DNA of 64,000 nucleotides from positions 3,155,295-3,219,294 of the forward strand of contig NZ_NIST01000001.1 of NCBI RefSeq assembly GCF_002335745.1, written 5' to 3'. The position numbers and the translations under genes are program-made. The notes under the pieces are model-generated. The model was given only the letters and a program-made list of their open reading frames with translations. It was not told the origin of the DNA and ran no database searches. This DNA comes from Evansella halocellulosilytica. Its GTDB lineage: Bacteria; Bacillota; Bacilli; Bacillales; Salisediminibacteriaceae. Shown one piece after another: positions 8,976-18,141 of this stretch; position 1 is the first letter of the stretch, and every line of letters begins with the position of its first letter.

Positions 8976-11099
8976 ATGGAAATTCAAGGACAGCAAGTGA
9001 ATATGCAATCAAATGGCCATGGACGCTCGCTTCAATTAAGGGAAGGCGAAGTTTATAATGCAAAAATAGAATCTAGAGTTTCTGATCGAGAAGCAGTGAT
9101 TTCAATCAGAGGTCAAGAGGTAAAAGCTAAATTTGAGGGGAGTGTCCCAAAAGGGGATCGCGTAACCGTACAAGTAGAAGGAAGAACAGACGAAGGTGTC
9201 AGAGTGAGAGAAATTACTGCTGACGCAAACGGACGTGACCAATCTCGACCCTCTGGTAGACAAGGGGATTCGGTCGACAGAGTTCTAAGAAATTTTGGTG
9301 AAAGAGATGCTAGCCCTGAATTACGGCAGGCAGCTCAAAGGTTATTAAATCAAGGAATACCATTAACGCGAGAAACTGTACAAGATCTTAGCAGATACAT
9401 AGAGCGTGGGGGAGGAACGATATCAGAACGGCTTGAAACAATATCGATGATGGCTAATAAAAGGCTAGCCCCAACTGAATCACAAATTCGTGCCGTACAT
9501 GAAGCCCTACATGGCCGTGAGTTTACCAATGCAATGAGGGAGCTTATTCAATCACATACTCCTACCGTAAATAATAGCGTAGACTTATTTGACAACTCCC
9601 GACAACTCGTTCAGTTTCCTGTAGCAACAGGGAATGATAACCAAAATTCGATTCAGATTTTGCTGACACAATGGGCTCAGCAAGTACAAAGTGAACCGAA
9701 CTTAATGAAGGCAATAGACGAGTTAAAAAATCATCTTACCCAGCAAACTGTTACCGATGATGTTCGCAATGTGATTAATCAAGGCATTAATGAGGCAACA
9801 AATCGGCTTGAAGCAGGAAGGGAATTGAAGGCAAGGCAACAAATCGTTGATACGCTGCAAATGGCACAAAATATCGTTGCAAATGGAGTAAATACGAGCA
9901 ATAATGCAGATTTACGGCCACAAATAGAAAGCTACGTGAAAAACGAAATCTTCCAGTCATATCAAGGCTCATCAAAACAAATGCTTATCACTCAAGTAAC
10001 TGAAAGACTAGCACTTGCTACTGACGAATTTAAAGGTTTCCAACGGGATGTCAGTAAGCAGCTTGGTCGTGTAGAAATGATCATTCAACAATTTCAAACG
10101 AGGTCAACAGAGCAAGCTCGACCGATGTTGGAAAATATCATCCGCCAATTAGATCAAGCAATCTTAAAAAATGATTGGCTCCTATTTGCGGATATGAAAA
10201 CAGAAAAACGTGTGCTGGAAATAAGCTCCAAGTTAGCGAATGCAAAAAGTTTACTAGCACGCGGTGAGCATATGGAAGCAAGGCAGGTTGTAAGAGAAGT
10301 TCAGCAACAAATCGATCGGCTTCAGTTCCAACCTTCGAATCAACGTGTACAACACGTCGTTTCTCAAGAACAATTATCGAGAGAACCGAGGACACCAGCT
10401 CACCAATTATCAAGTCTGCTGGACCAAACGTCAAGATCGTTATTACAGCAAGATGGCTCTCCTCGTCAACTATTTGAAAATATCCGTACAATCGGGCTGA
10501 ACAGAGAATCTGAGTTATCCCAAATGCTAGCCTCTGGAAAAGATTCGCCAGCGGAATCACAACAAAAAAATATGAAATCCATTCTTTATCAAATGCTTAG
10601 AAGTGAAGAAGAGGGAAGCAGAGCGCACCAACAGGCACAGCAAGCACTACAAAATCTTTCAGGTCAACAGTTAATGAGTCGAACCGACCATCAGCAAAAT
10701 ATGCAAATGCTCATGATCCAATTGCCTTTATTATTAAAAGGACAAGCGGAAAACTTACAAGTTTTTATTAATTCAAAGAATGATGGAGAAAAAATTGATT
10801 GGGAAAACTGTCAGTTATATTTTTTAATCGATACGAAAAAAATGGGAGAAGTCGGGATTTCACTTACTGTTTCAAATAGAGCATTGAGTGTGACATTAAA
10901 AAACGATGCTTCTCAATTTAAACAAAAAGTTGAACCAATAGCAGCGAAATATGTTGATCGACTAAAAGAAATTGGATTTAATATTAATGGATTGAAATTT
11001 ACGAAAATGACGGTGGAAGAAGAGAAAAAAGCAAATAAAGAGGAAGAAACACCTCAAAGAGCAACGATGACAAAAGAAGGGTTTGATTATAAAATATGA
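8976..11099 (+). CDS. ylqG: YlqG-like flagellar hook-length-control-type protein
   Basis: Large Gln-rich, mostly helical protein of 707 residues. The first 70 residues form a small beta-rich domain (GEVYNAKIESRVSDREAVIS). The final about 120 residues (LPLLLKGQAENLQVFINSKN, then YFLIDTKKMGEVGIS) resemble the C-terminal domain of FliK-type hook-length control proteins. In B. subtilis ylqG is also paired with ylqH, an FlhB-like gene, but sits near rnhB. Here the pair is under a SigD promoter and beside fliS-hag, supporting a late flagellar role. ATG 8976 follows AGGGAAGTG and is preferred to GTG 8955. The stop overlaps ylqH by four bases. Confidence 0.8.
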   Translation: MEIQGQQVNMQSNGHGRSLQLREGEVYNAKIESRVSDREAVISIRGQEVKAKFEGSVPKGDRVTVQVEGRTDEGVRVREITADANGRDQSRPSGRQGDSVDRVLRNFGERDASPELRQAAQRLLNQGIPLTRETVQDLSRYIERGGGTISERLETISMMANKRLAPTESQIRAVHEALHGREFTNAMRELIQSHTPTVNNSVDLFDNSRQLVQFPVATGNDNQNSIQILLTQWAQQVQSEPNLMKAIDELKNHLTQQTVTDDVRNVINQGINEATNRLEAGRELKARQQIVDTLQMAQNIVANGVNTSNNADLRPQIESYVKNEIFQSYQGSSKQMLITQVTERLALATDEFKGFQRDVSKQLGRVEMIIQQFQTRSTEQARPMLENIIRQLDQAILKNDWLLFADMKTEKRVLEISSKLANAKSLLARGEHMEARQVVREVQQQIDRLQFQPSNQRVQHVVSQEQLSREPRTPAHQLSSLLDQTSRSLLQQDGSPRQLFENIRTIGLNRESELSQMLASGKDSPAESQQKNMKSILYQMLRSEEEGSRAHQQAQQALQNLSGQQLMSRTDHQQNMQMLMIQLPLLLKGQAENLQVFINSKNDGEKIDWENCQLYFLIDTKKMGEVGISLTVSNRALSVTLKNDASQFKQKVEPIAAKYVDRLKEIGFNINGLKFTKMTVEEEKKANKEEETPQRATMTKEGFDYKI

Positions 11100-11395
11100 T
11101 CGTAACAAAGCATTTTAACCAGCTTAAAAGGAGAGAAATCAATGGTCATTCTGCAGCTGTTATACGTTATGATGAAGCTTCAGGAGAAGAACCGAAAGTC
11201 GTTGCTCAAGGGCGAGGACATGTAGCAAAAAAGATTTTGGAATTAGCAAGTAAACATGATATACCGATGGAAGAAGACCCAGGATTGTTAGAAAATTTGT
11301 TAGACATGGATTTGGGCGAGAATATCCCTCCTCAGTTATATGCTGTTATGGCTGAAATTTTATTATTAATAGAAGAAATGGAAGAGAACTATTAA
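11096..11395 (+). CDS. ylqH: FlhB C-terminal-domain-like cytoplasmic protein YlqH
   Basis: Stand-alone 99-residue homologue of the cytoplasmic domain of the flagellar export switch FlhB, without membrane segments. The match covers NGHSAAVIRYDEASGEEPKV, then VAQGRGHVAKKILELASKHD and IPPQLYAVMAEIL. The autocleavage NPTH site of full FlhB is replaced by NGHS, so self-cleavage is not expected. ATG overlaps the ylqG stop (ATGA), implying translational coupling. It probably interacts with the YlqG FliK-like domain as FliK does with FlhB; that is inference. Confidence 0.85.
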   Translation: MIVTKHFNQLKRREINGHSAAVIRYDEASGEEPKVVAQGRGHVAKKILELASKHDIPMEEDPGLLENLLDMDLGENIPPQLYAVMAEILLLIEEMEENY

Positions 11396-11419
11396 TGATT
11401 CAATCGACAATGCCGATAA
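11393..11419 (+). promoter_or_regulatory. SigD-type promoter for fliS-hag
   Basis: TAAT (11393-11396), 15-bp spacer, GCCGATAA (11412-11419). The element begins at the ylqH stop and lies 81 bp before the FliS start. It has the same form as the ylqG promoter. Confidence 0.8.
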
Positions 11420-11500
11420 ATAAAATAGAGCAAGGTAGTTAATAGAGGATACATATACAAGGATGTATTAAGAACGATCAACGTCTTGGAGGTGAAAGGA

Positions 11501-11917
11501 TTGATAACGAAAGAAGCATTACATAAAAAAACGCCTCAAGAAATTACTGCTCTTCTATATGAAGCTTGTTTGGACCGGTTAGAAGACGCGAAGGACGAGA
11601 TTAATAACAAAGATTATGTTCAAGCAAACATTAATCTACAAAAGGTAAATGATCTGTTAGAACGATTAGGAGCAGGTCTTAACTATGAAGCAGGCATTAT
11701 CGCCGACCAATTTGATGCCATATATAATTACTTAGCTGATAAAGTCATTGAAGCGAATGTCATGAAAGATACGAAAAAAATAGACGAAGTGGTAGCGCTT
11801 CTGGAAAGTTTAGCATCTTCATGGCAGGAAGCGATGAAAGCTGACGTTTCCATACAAAAGCACTTAGCTCATAAACAAAAAACGAGTGCGTATGAAAAAA
11901 ATATTATGTCAGAATAA
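11501..11917 (+). CDS. fliS: Flagellin export chaperone FliS
   Basis: Four-helix cytoplasmic chaperone that binds the disordered C-terminus of flagellin and prevents early polymerisation. The N-terminal KTPQEITALLYEACLDRLEDA block and the LERLGAGLNYEAG region are typical. TTG 11501 is chosen because GGAGGTG lies six bases before it; an upstream TTG at 11486 overlaps that binding site. The protein has 138 residues. It sits 20 bp upstream of hag, unlike B. subtilis where fliS follows fliD. A FliD cap gene is not in this window. Confidence 0.88.
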   Translation: MITKEALHKKTPQEITALLYEACLDRLEDAKDEINNKDYVQANINLQKVNDLLERLGAGLNYEAGIIADQFDAIYNYLADKVIEANVMKDTKKIDEVVALLESLASSWQEAMKADVSIQKHLAHKQKTSAYEKNIMSE

Positions 11918-11937
11918 AGAAATTTGAGGTGGATTAT

Positions 11938-12804
11938 ATGAAAATTAATAATAACATTCAAGCATTAAATGCGTACCGCAATCTTTATCAAAATCAGTTT
12001 CAAACGTCTAAAAACTTAGAAAAACTATCATCTGGCTTACGGATTAACCGTGCTGCTGATGATGCAGCAGGATTAGCAATCTCTGAAAAAATGCGTTCAC
12101 AAATTCGTGGCTTGAAACAAGCAGAACGAAACGCACTAGATGGTGTATCACTCATTCAAACAGCTGAAGGTGCAATGCAAGAAATCCACTCGATGCTGCA
12201 GCGAATGAGAGAATTAGCCGTTCAGGCTGCAAATGATACGAATACAGAAGATGACCGTGAGCAGCTGCAAAAAGAAATCGATGAACTAATGGAAGAAATT
12301 AATAGTATTTCGGAAAAAACAGAGTTTAATACGCGCTCATTATTAAACGGAGATGAAGAGGGAAATTCTGAAGATTCAAGCGTTTTATCGTTGTTTTTCC
12401 AAATCGGTGCTAATGCAAATCAATCGGTCGCGATTGATATTCCGAAGATGAACACAGTTGAACTAGGACTTAGCGAGGAAGGAGATGGAGAGGGCGAGCA
12501 CATTCTTAGCGTTAATTCGACTGATGATGCAAATGAAGCGATTGACCTGTTAGACACTGCAATTAGTACCGTTTCCGATGCCCGTTCTCAGCTCGGCGCA
12601 CTGCAAAACCGAATGGAGCACACAATTAACAACTTGCAAGTGACTCATGAAAACTTGACGAGTGCCGAATCTCGTATACGTGATGCTGATATGGCTTTAG
12701 AAATGACAGAGTTTACTCGAAACAATATTCTAAACCAGTCAGCTACTGCGATGCTTGCTCAAGCAAACCAGCTTCCGCAAGGTGTACTACAATTACTTCA
12801 ATAG
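11938..12804 (+). CDS. hag: Flagellin
   Basis: Short flagellin of 288 residues. The conserved N-terminal D0/D1 region (MKINNNIQALNAYRN, SSGLRINRAADDAAGLAISE) and C-terminal region (ESRIRDADMALEMTEFTRNN, QSATAMLAQANQLPQGVLQLL) are intact. The variable centre is only about 70 residues and strongly acidic (GDEEGNSEDSS, EEGDGEGEH), fitting an alkaline or saline surface. ATG 11938 follows GAGGTGGA; the in-frame GTG 11929 lies inside that site. Transcribed with fliS from the SigD promoter at 11393 and closed by a terminator. Confidence 0.95.
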   Translation: MKINNNIQALNAYRNLYQNQFQTSKNLEKLSSGLRINRAADDAAGLAISEKMRSQIRGLKQAERNALDGVSLIQTAEGAMQEIHSMLQRMRELAVQAANDTNTEDDREQLQKEIDELMEEINSISEKTEFNTRSLLNGDEEGNSEDSSVLSLFFQIGANANQSVAIDIPKMNTVELGLSEEGDGEGEHILSVNSTDDANEAIDLLDTAISTVSDARSQLGALQNRMEHTINNLQVTHENLTSAESRIRDADMALEMTEFTRNNILNQSATAMLAQANQLPQGVLQLLQ

Positions 12805-12812
12805 GATAATGT

Positions 12813-12845
12813 TGAAGGCTCATATAATAGTGGGCCTTCTTTTTT
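12813..12845 (+). terminator. Terminator of hag
   Basis: GAAGGC/GCCTTC stem with A/T loop followed by six Ts, directly after the flagellin stop. Confidence 0.8.
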
Positions 12846-12959
12846 AAAGGAAAGAATAGAAACAACTCGTTTAAATGGTCTTTTTTAAAAAGAAGTCACT
12901 TGGATGGAAACAAGCATTACTTTATAATATAGTCAGAAATCAATAAAGGAGTTCAATAA

Positions 12960-13400
12960 ATGGATGTTCAAAAAGTCGGCAGAACGAGTATACAAAAAGC
13001 TGAAAAACAAAAATCTACTGGAACACAAGCGAAAACGACGTTTCAAGAAATTATGAAGCAAGGAAGGAATAATCAGCAATACGATAAGCTTAACCAATTA
13101 TTAACGAAAATTGATGATCAAGGAAAAGTGCTGGCACAGTCTCGTACGGTCGATGAACTTCGGAAATACAAACAGCTGGTGAAAGATTTTATGGATGATG
13201 CTGTAAAAATGGGGTTGAGCCTTGAAGAGCAAAAAGGTTTTAATCGAAGAGGACGAACAAAAGTATATAAGATTGTTCGTGAAGTGGACCGGAAGCTACT
13301 TGATTTAACGGACGCAGTTTTAAAGGAACAAAAAAAAGGGATCGATATTCTCGACATGGTCGGAGAAATTCGTGGACTACTCGTAAATATTTATGCATAG
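12960..13400 (+). CDS. yaaR: YaaR family protein (DUF327)
   Basis: Helical, highly charged 146-residue protein. The central LRKYKQLVKDFMDDAVKMGL and RGRTKVYKIVREVDRKLLDL blocks are the YaaR/DUF327 signature. In B. subtilis yaaR is near tmk; here it follows hag, and no SigD box was seen, only an AGGAG site before the ATG. Its biochemical role is unknown. A strong terminator follows. Confidence 0.8.
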   Translation: MDVQKVGRTSIQKAEKQKSTGTQAKTTFQEIMKQGRNNQQYDKLNQLLTKIDDQGKVLAQSRTVDELRKYKQLVKDFMDDAVKMGLSLEEQKGFNRRGRTKVYKIVREVDRKLLDLTDAVLKEQKKGIDILDMVGEIRGLLVNIYA

Positions 13401-13401
13401 A

Positions 13402-13430
13402 GAGCTTCAGTCATTTGTCTGAAGCTCTTA
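13402..13430 (+). terminator. Terminator of yaaR
   Basis: Nine-base perfect stem GAGCTTCAG/CTGAAGCTC with an 8-nt loop; the T tract is short. Confidence 0.75.
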
Positions 13431-13482
13431 CTCTATGAAGATAATAAATAGAACTTTCTTAAAGAATATAGGAGCGAATGGG

Positions 13483-13920
13483 ATGTTTAAAGGTGTTTAC
13501 ATATTTGAAACTTTTATTCAAAAAAATGACGAAGAAGTTTGGAATTTTTTCCTTCTCAATGAAAACATAATAAAGATTACGACTTTTCCAAAACTAAATT
13601 TTTCTGGAGATAAGTATTTAAGCGAAGGAGCTACGTTTAATCTGAAACTGAAATTCCCGTTGGTCTCATTATCTTGGAAGGGGAAGATCATTAAAGTAAA
13701 AAATAAAATGTTTTTTACCGATGTTGCAGTCAATCTTCCTTTTCCGCTCAAAGGGTGGCACCATACTCACACATTTGAGCGAATAAATGAACATGAAACA
13801 AAAATAATTGATAAAGTCGTTTTTCACTCATACGTCCCATCCTTTATCGTAAAAATAACACTTTACCAAATGTTCTCGAGTCGAAAAAAACAATTAAAAA
13901 AGTACCTCAATAACAATTGA
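13483..13920 (+). CDS. SRPBCC (START-like) family protein
   Basis: A 145-residue protein with the helix-grip pattern of polyketide-cyclase/START proteins: N-terminal strand IFETFIQ, the KNDEEVWNFF helix, repeated beta strands (GATFNLKLKFP, LSWKGKIIKV) and a long C-terminal amphipathic helix ending in Lys and Asn. Such folds bind hydrophobic ligands; the ligand is unknown. ATG 13483 is chosen over 13435 because AGGAG lies eight bases upstream. It converges with namA, with a small shared hairpin in between. Confidence 0.7.
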   Translation: MFKGVYIFETFIQKNDEEVWNFFLLNENIIKITTFPKLNFSGDKYLSEGATFNLKLKFPLVSLSWKGKIIKVKNKMFFTDVAVNLPFPLKGWHHTHTFERINEHETKIIDKVVFHSYVPSFIVKITLYQMFSSRKKQLKKYLNNN

Positions 13921-13937
13921 GATACTTCTCATTCGCT

Positions 13938-14951
13938 TTACCAAGCTCGATTGTACTGTTTTGGAGCTTTAAGTTCAAAACTAAGCTCAGCTGCGGCTTT
14001 GCGCGGCCAATATGGGTCGCGTAATAACTCGCGACCGATGAATACTAAATCTGCACGATCATTTTGCAAAATTTCCTCTGCTTGTGCACCTGTTGTGATG
14101 AGCCCGACGGCTCCAGTGGCGATTTCAGCTTCCCGTTTTATCGTTTCTGCATGGCGAAGCTGATAACCAGGAAAGACGTCGATTGGTACTTTGACAACCC
14201 CTCCTGTACTGCAATCGATTAAATCGACACCTAGTGATTTTAACTGTTCAGCAAAATAAACGAAATCATTTAGCTGATTACCATCTTTATGGTATTCATC
14301 TGCTGATATCCGGACGAATAGCGGGCCTCTCCAAACTGTTTGCACACGTTCAATCACATCTTTCAAAAAGCGGAAGCGATTTTGTCTTGATCCACCATAT
14401 TCATCTGTTCGTTTGTTTGTAAGTGGCGATAAAAATTGACTAATTAAGTATCCATGGGCTCCATGAATTTCAATAATATCAAATCCAGCTTTCATTGCAC
14501 GTACAGAAGCCTTTTTAAATGATTCAATTGTTGAAGAAATATCAGTTTTGGTCATTTCCTTTGGAAGCTTCCCGTTTTCATCAAAAGGGATGGGAGAAGG
14601 CGCGAGAATATCCCCATCATACTCGGCTTTTCTCCCGGCATGACCTAATTGTATAGCTGTCTTCGAACCTTGGACTTTAATCTTTTCTACAAGCAAACGT
14701 AACCCTTCTATTTGATCATCATTCCATATCCCTAAATCTTGATGAGAGATGCGGCCTTGCTGTGTGACAGGCGTAGCCTCAGTCATGATTAATCCTACTT
14801 GACCTACTGCTCGACTTATGTAGTGGGTGAAGTGCCAGTCAGTTATTTTTCCATCTTCGAGTGAAGAGTACATGCACATAGGAGACATAACAATGCGATT
14901 ATTTAATGTCACATCTTTAAATGTAATCGGTGTAAAGAGTTTCGGATTCAT
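13938..14951 (-). CDS. namA: NADPH dehydrogenase NamA (old yellow enzyme)
   Basis: FMN ene-reductase of 337 residues, nearly collinear with B. subtilis YqjM. Conserved blocks: [11 protein letters not shown] (FMN-side Cys/Tyr) near 22, [10 protein letters not shown] near 100, [16 protein letters not shown] near 163 (substrate-binding His pair), and [11 protein letters not shown]-like [11 protein letters not shown] near the C-terminus. It reduces activated alkenes such as xenobiotic enones and nitro compounds. ATG 14951 follows AAAGGAGTG with 9-bp spacing; the in-frame GTG 14963 overlaps it. Syntenic with B. subtilis yqjM. Confidence 0.94.
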   Translation of the reverse strand: MNPKLFTPITFKDVTLNNRIVMSPMCMYSSLEDGKITDWHFTHYISRAVGQVGLIMTEATPVTQQGRISHQDLGIWNDDQIEGLRLLVEKIKVQGSKTAIQLGHAGRKAEYDGDILAPSPIPFDENGKLPKEMTKTDISSTIESFKKASVRAMKAGFDIIEIHGAHGYLISQFLSPLTNKRTDEYGGSRQNRFRFLKDVIERVQTVWRGPLFVRISADEYHKDGNQLNDFVYFAEQLKSLGVDLIDCSTGGVVKVPIDVFPGYQLRHAETIKREAEIATGAVGLITTGAQAEEILQNDRADLVFIGRELLRDPYWPRKAAAELSFELKAPKQYNRAW

Positions 14952-15135
14952 ATCTTTGGACACTCCTTTTTATTTCGTTAATCTAAATGATTTTTCTAAT
15001 GTATCATATTCTTTCGTTTCTGTCAGAAAATAAGCTTTCATATATTTAACTTATTAAAAAGGAATGCTCTTATTAAGTTTATGATTAATGATGTAAATAG
15101 CAGGCTTTCATATAAGGTTTTCTAGATCAAAACAA

Positions 15136-15181
15136 TGTGCCAGGCTCTCCCAACAGAAGTTGTTGGAGCGAGCCCGGCACA
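15136..15181 (-). terminator. Long hairpin downstream of cbpB
   Basis: TGTGCC-GGCTC and GAGCC-GGCACA arms with an inner CCAACA/TGTTGG stem, followed on the minus strand by TTGTTTT. Unusually long for a terminator and GC-rich, so it could be a repeat element used as one. Confidence 0.6.
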
Positions 15182-15202
15182 TATGAGTTAACTACTATTA
15201 AA

Positions 15203-15655
15203 TTAAGATTTCTTTTTCCTTTGATCATGTAAATAACCATTTAAATAAGCTAATAGTTTACTTCGGGTGATAATACCGATAAATGAGCCGTCTTCGTCTT
15301 CAACACAAATAAACGGGTGATTAATTGAATATGACAGGGCTCGTTCGAAAGGCGCAGAACTCTTAATGCAAGCGATTGAAGTAGACATCACATCATTCAC
15401 TTTCGTTTCATGAAGCCTTTCTGGTTCAAGTCGCTCAATTCCTAAAATGGTATCTAATATTTCTGCTTTACTGATCGCCCCTTTTAACTTAAATGATGTG
15501 TCTAAAACAGGGATCGCCGTATAGCCTGATTTAATAAGAACAAGTAAAGCATGTTCTAACGTATTTTCCGGTTGAACATGGGCAACTTTTTCAGCTGAGA
15601 TTAAAAATGGTGCTACATCTTTTTCTAATATATTCATTTCTTCAAGTTTTTGCAT
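15203..15655 (-). CDS. cbpB: CBS-domain protein CbpB/DarB-like
   Basis: A 150-residue protein made of two CBS repeats: VQPENTLEHALLVLIKSGYTAI then MSTSIACIKSSAPFERALSY. It matches the size and order of B. subtilis YkuL (DarB) and Listeria CbpB, small CBS proteins that bind cyclic di-AMP and, when unliganded, activate the stringent factor Rel. The family and cyclic-di-AMP link are known; that this copy binds it is inferred. The ribosome binding site of the given ATG is weak. A perfect cre site lies 173 bp upstream in the divergent region. Confidence 0.8.
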   Translation of the reverse strand: MQKLEEMNILEKDVAPFLISAEKVAHVQPENTLEHALLVLIKSGYTAIPVLDTSFKLKGAISKAEILDTILGIERLEPERLHETKVNDVMSTSIACIKSSAPFERALSYSINHPFICVEDEDGSFIGIITRSKLLAYLNGYLHDQRKKKS

Positions 15656-15827
15656 TTTACATGCACACTTTCTTTAGTCAGATTTTAACCCCATTAACTT
15701 TACCACAATGGGGAGACAATTAAACATTCATAATCATTAAATATCAGTGTCCATAAAAATATTGATTTTTACGGGGAGATATCTATTTATATGTTAGAGC
15801 GAAATGTGGGAATTGTCAATGGATCAT

Positions 15828-15841
15828 TGAAAGCGCTTTCA
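15828..15841. promoter_or_regulatory. Catabolite-responsive element (cre)
   Basis: TGAAAGCGCTTTCA is a perfect palindrome that fully matches the CcpA consensus TGNAANCGNNNNCA, flanked by T and T. It lies about 90 bp before the 82-aa gene at 15931 and 173 bp before divergent cbpB. Confidence 0.75.
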
Positions 15842-15930
15842 TTATTATTTATGATAAATATTTGAATTGTGTGCTTGTCCATCGTTTAATCTTTTTCTCT
15901 TAAAACCATACTGTGTATGAGGTGAGTATC

Positions 15931-16179
15931 ATGCACAGTAAACAAACAGTAAAATATATTTGTGAAAAATATCCTTCAGGAAATTGTTATTTTTATAAGC
16001 AAGAGTTGATCACAATGGATACTTGGGATCATCCTTCAACCATTATGTGGGGACAGAGGCGACCTGTGTCGAGAAAAACATTTATAAAAAGAAAAAATGA
16101 AGGGTATAAAACCATTGAAACATTTATAAATAAACAGCCTGCAGCAGTGCTCCAGTTCAATAGAGAAGTCATTGACTGA
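15931..16179 (+). CDS. Hypothetical protein, 82 aa
   Basis: Not recognised. The ATG at 15931 follows GAGGTGA with a six-base gap, so translation is plausible. The protein is small, basic in the centre (GQRRPVSRKTFIKRKNEGY) and aromatic-rich, with two cysteines near the N-terminus (YICEKYPSGNC). No membrane segment. A cre site lies upstream, suggesting carbon control. It could be a small regulator, but nothing proves this. Confidence 0.55.
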   Translation: MHSKQTVKYICEKYPSGNCYFYKQELITMDTWDHPSTIMWGQRRPVSRKTFIKRKNEGYKTIETFINKQPAAVLQFNREVID

Positions 16180-16343
16180 TTGAATGTTTACATCAATAAT
16201 CGATGGAAAAACGACAAAAAGAGGGTTTTCGACAATGGGCAGCGAATCATTTTGTTAGTCATATTCCAAAAATATTTATAGGTAAAGGTAAGGTCACGTA
16301 TAAAGTCCTTTCTAGTTGATCATTAATTGTGGAGGAATTAGAC

Positions 16344-17966
16344 ATGGCAAAATGGCAAACAGCTGAAGGAATAAAAAATTTAACGATATCATTAGTAGAG
16401 TATGGGAGTGTTACGGGATCTCAAGAAGAGATTGGGATCATGGAGTTTGTCGATTACGAACTACGTTCATTGCCTTACTTTCAAAAACATGAAGATCAAC
16501 TTCAAATGCATTATACAGAAGATGGTAGAAAATTTGTTACTGCTATCGTAAAAAGTAATTGTACAACTGATAAAACGGTCATCGTCATGGGACATTTAGA
16601 TGTAGTTGACGTTGAAGACTATGGAGAATGGAAACATCTAGCGTTTCGTCCAAGAGAACTGACGAAGCAAATGCTTGAAAAAAAAGAACTACTTCCAGAC
16701 GTTGTACAAGAAGACCTCAAACAGGACGAGTGGCTGTTTGGAAGAGGAACGATGGATATGAAGGCGGGGATCGCTCTTTGCATGTCTATGGTCGAAGCAG
16801 CTGCAAGTGGTGAGTTCGAGGGGAATATTGTTTTTTTAGCTGTCCCTGATGAAGAAGTCAATTCTACAGGAATGCGCGCAGCAGTCCCTGTCCTACTCGA
16901 CTTAGCAAATAAATATCAATTGAATTATGATGTTCTTTGGAATACTGAGCCAGTTTTTGCAACATATCCTGGAGATGAACGGTTATATATTTACCAAGGA
17001 TCCTTGGGGAAAATATTGCCCGGTTTTTATTGCTATGGAGAAGAATCTCATGTAGCTGAACCATTTTCGGGATTAAATGGAAATTTTATGACCTCGCACT
17101 TAACAGATGCCATTGAGTTAAACCCAAAACTGTCTGAGAAAGTGGGGGAAGAAAAATCACCACCTCCAACGTCATTACTTCAAAAAGATCTTAAAGCAGA
17201 TTATTCTGTTCAGATTCCACATACTGCAGTCATGATCTTTAATTTAATGACGATGAAGAAAACAATGAAAGAAGTAACCGATCATTTATTGCAAATTGCG
17301 AATGTAACTGCAGAAAAAATCGTGACAGCATACAAAGAGAGGGAAGTAGCTTTTGCAGATATTCATGATTATACCCCGAAGGAACGAAACATTCATGTAC
17401 TCACTTTTCAAGAATTATTAGATCATGCGATAACAATTGTAGGTGAGGATGAAGTTAATAGAAGGTTGTCATTCATTCAAGCAAATGAATCGGAGGGAGA
17501 TGACCGCGACCTTACAATATTAACTGTTCACGAAATTGCCTCTCTATGTAAAGATTTAGCTCCAATGATCGTGTTGTTTTACTCCCCTCCTTATTATCCA
17601 GCTGTTAGTTCTAAAGGGGAAGCGGTTATTTCTGAATTGAGTGAAACACTTATTAAGAAAGCAGATGAGCATTATCAGATTACATTAGAGACTGTTAATT
17701 ATTTCCCTGGATTATCAGATTTAAGTTATGCGTCATTAGCCGAGCCAGCAGAGAAGCTTGAAGCTTTAACGAATAATATGCCGTTATGGAATGTCACTTA
17801 TAAGCTTCCATTAGAAGAAATGGAACAGCTCAATTTAAAAGTAGTGAACTTTGGTCCGTTAGGAAAAGATCCACATAGCTGGACAGAAAGATTAAATGTT
17901 ACGTATTCCTTTGAGAAGCTGCCCAAATTAATGAGAGAAGGAATTCGCTCTATTTTTTCTAAATAG
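16344..17966 (+). CDS. rocB: RocB-like M20 family peptidase
   Basis: 540-residue M20 metallopeptidase-fold protein collinear with B. subtilis RocB of the arginine-degradation regulon. Metal motifs: MGHLDVVDVEDYG near 80, GRGTMDMKAGIA near 135, VPDEEVNSTGM near 170. The C-terminus (GPLGKDPHSWTERLNVTYSF) is characteristic of RocB. The reaction of RocB is not established. ATG 16344 follows GGAGGA; GTG 16329 overlaps that site. No other roc genes are adjacent. Confidence 0.82.
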   Translation: MAKWQTAEGIKNLTISLVEYGSVTGSQEEIGIMEFVDYELRSLPYFQKHEDQLQMHYTEDGRKFVTAIVKSNCTTDKTVIVMGHLDVVDVEDYGEWKHLAFRPRELTKQMLEKKELLPDVVQEDLKQDEWLFGRGTMDMKAGIALCMSMVEAAASGEFEGNIVFLAVPDEEVNSTGMRAAVPVLLDLANKYQLNYDVLWNTEPVFATYPGDERLYIYQGSLGKILPGFYCYGEESHVAEPFSGLNGNFMTSHLTDAIELNPKLSEKVGEEKSPPPTSLLQKDLKADYSVQIPHTAVMIFNLMTMKKTMKEVTDHLLQIANVTAEKIVTAYKEREVAFADIHDYTPKERNIHVLTFQELLDHAITIVGEDEVNRRLSFIQANESEGDDRDLTILTVHEIASLCKDLAPMIVLFYSPPYYPAVSSKGEAVISELSETLIKKADEHYQITLETVNYFPGLSDLSYASLAEPAEKLEALTNNMPLWNVTYKLPLEEMEQLNLKVVNFGPLGKDPHSWTERLNVTYSFEKLPKLMREGIRSIFSK

Positions 17967-18003
17967 GTTCCGATACGTCTGCTTTATGTGCAAAATTGTA
18001 ACG

Positions 18004-18030
18004 AAAAAGACCCCAAAGTGGGTCTTTTTT
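18004..18030 (+). terminator. Terminator of the rocB-like gene
   Basis: AAAAGACCC/GGGTCTTTTTT hairpin 38 bp after the stop. Confidence 0.85.
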
Positions 18031-18036
18031 CATTAT

Positions 18037-18135
18037 TATATTCTTTGTAAACCACAGGCTCTGTCTGTGTGAGAAATTAAACCTTAAATATGGTCCCTTA
18101 AGGGACTCTGGTCGTAAAGTGCCCTTTAAGGAGAA
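18037..18135. repeat. Dispersed repeat R4 (copy 1)
   Basis: Contains TTCTTTGTAAACCACAGG..CTGTCTGTGTGA, also at 21058-21090, and GGTCCCTTAAGGGACTCTGG..GTAAAGTGCCC, also at 21731-21765. Both halves occur beside IS-A copies, so R4 may be an older element that IS-A joined. Confidence 0.6.
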
Positions 18136-18141
18136 ATTTTT

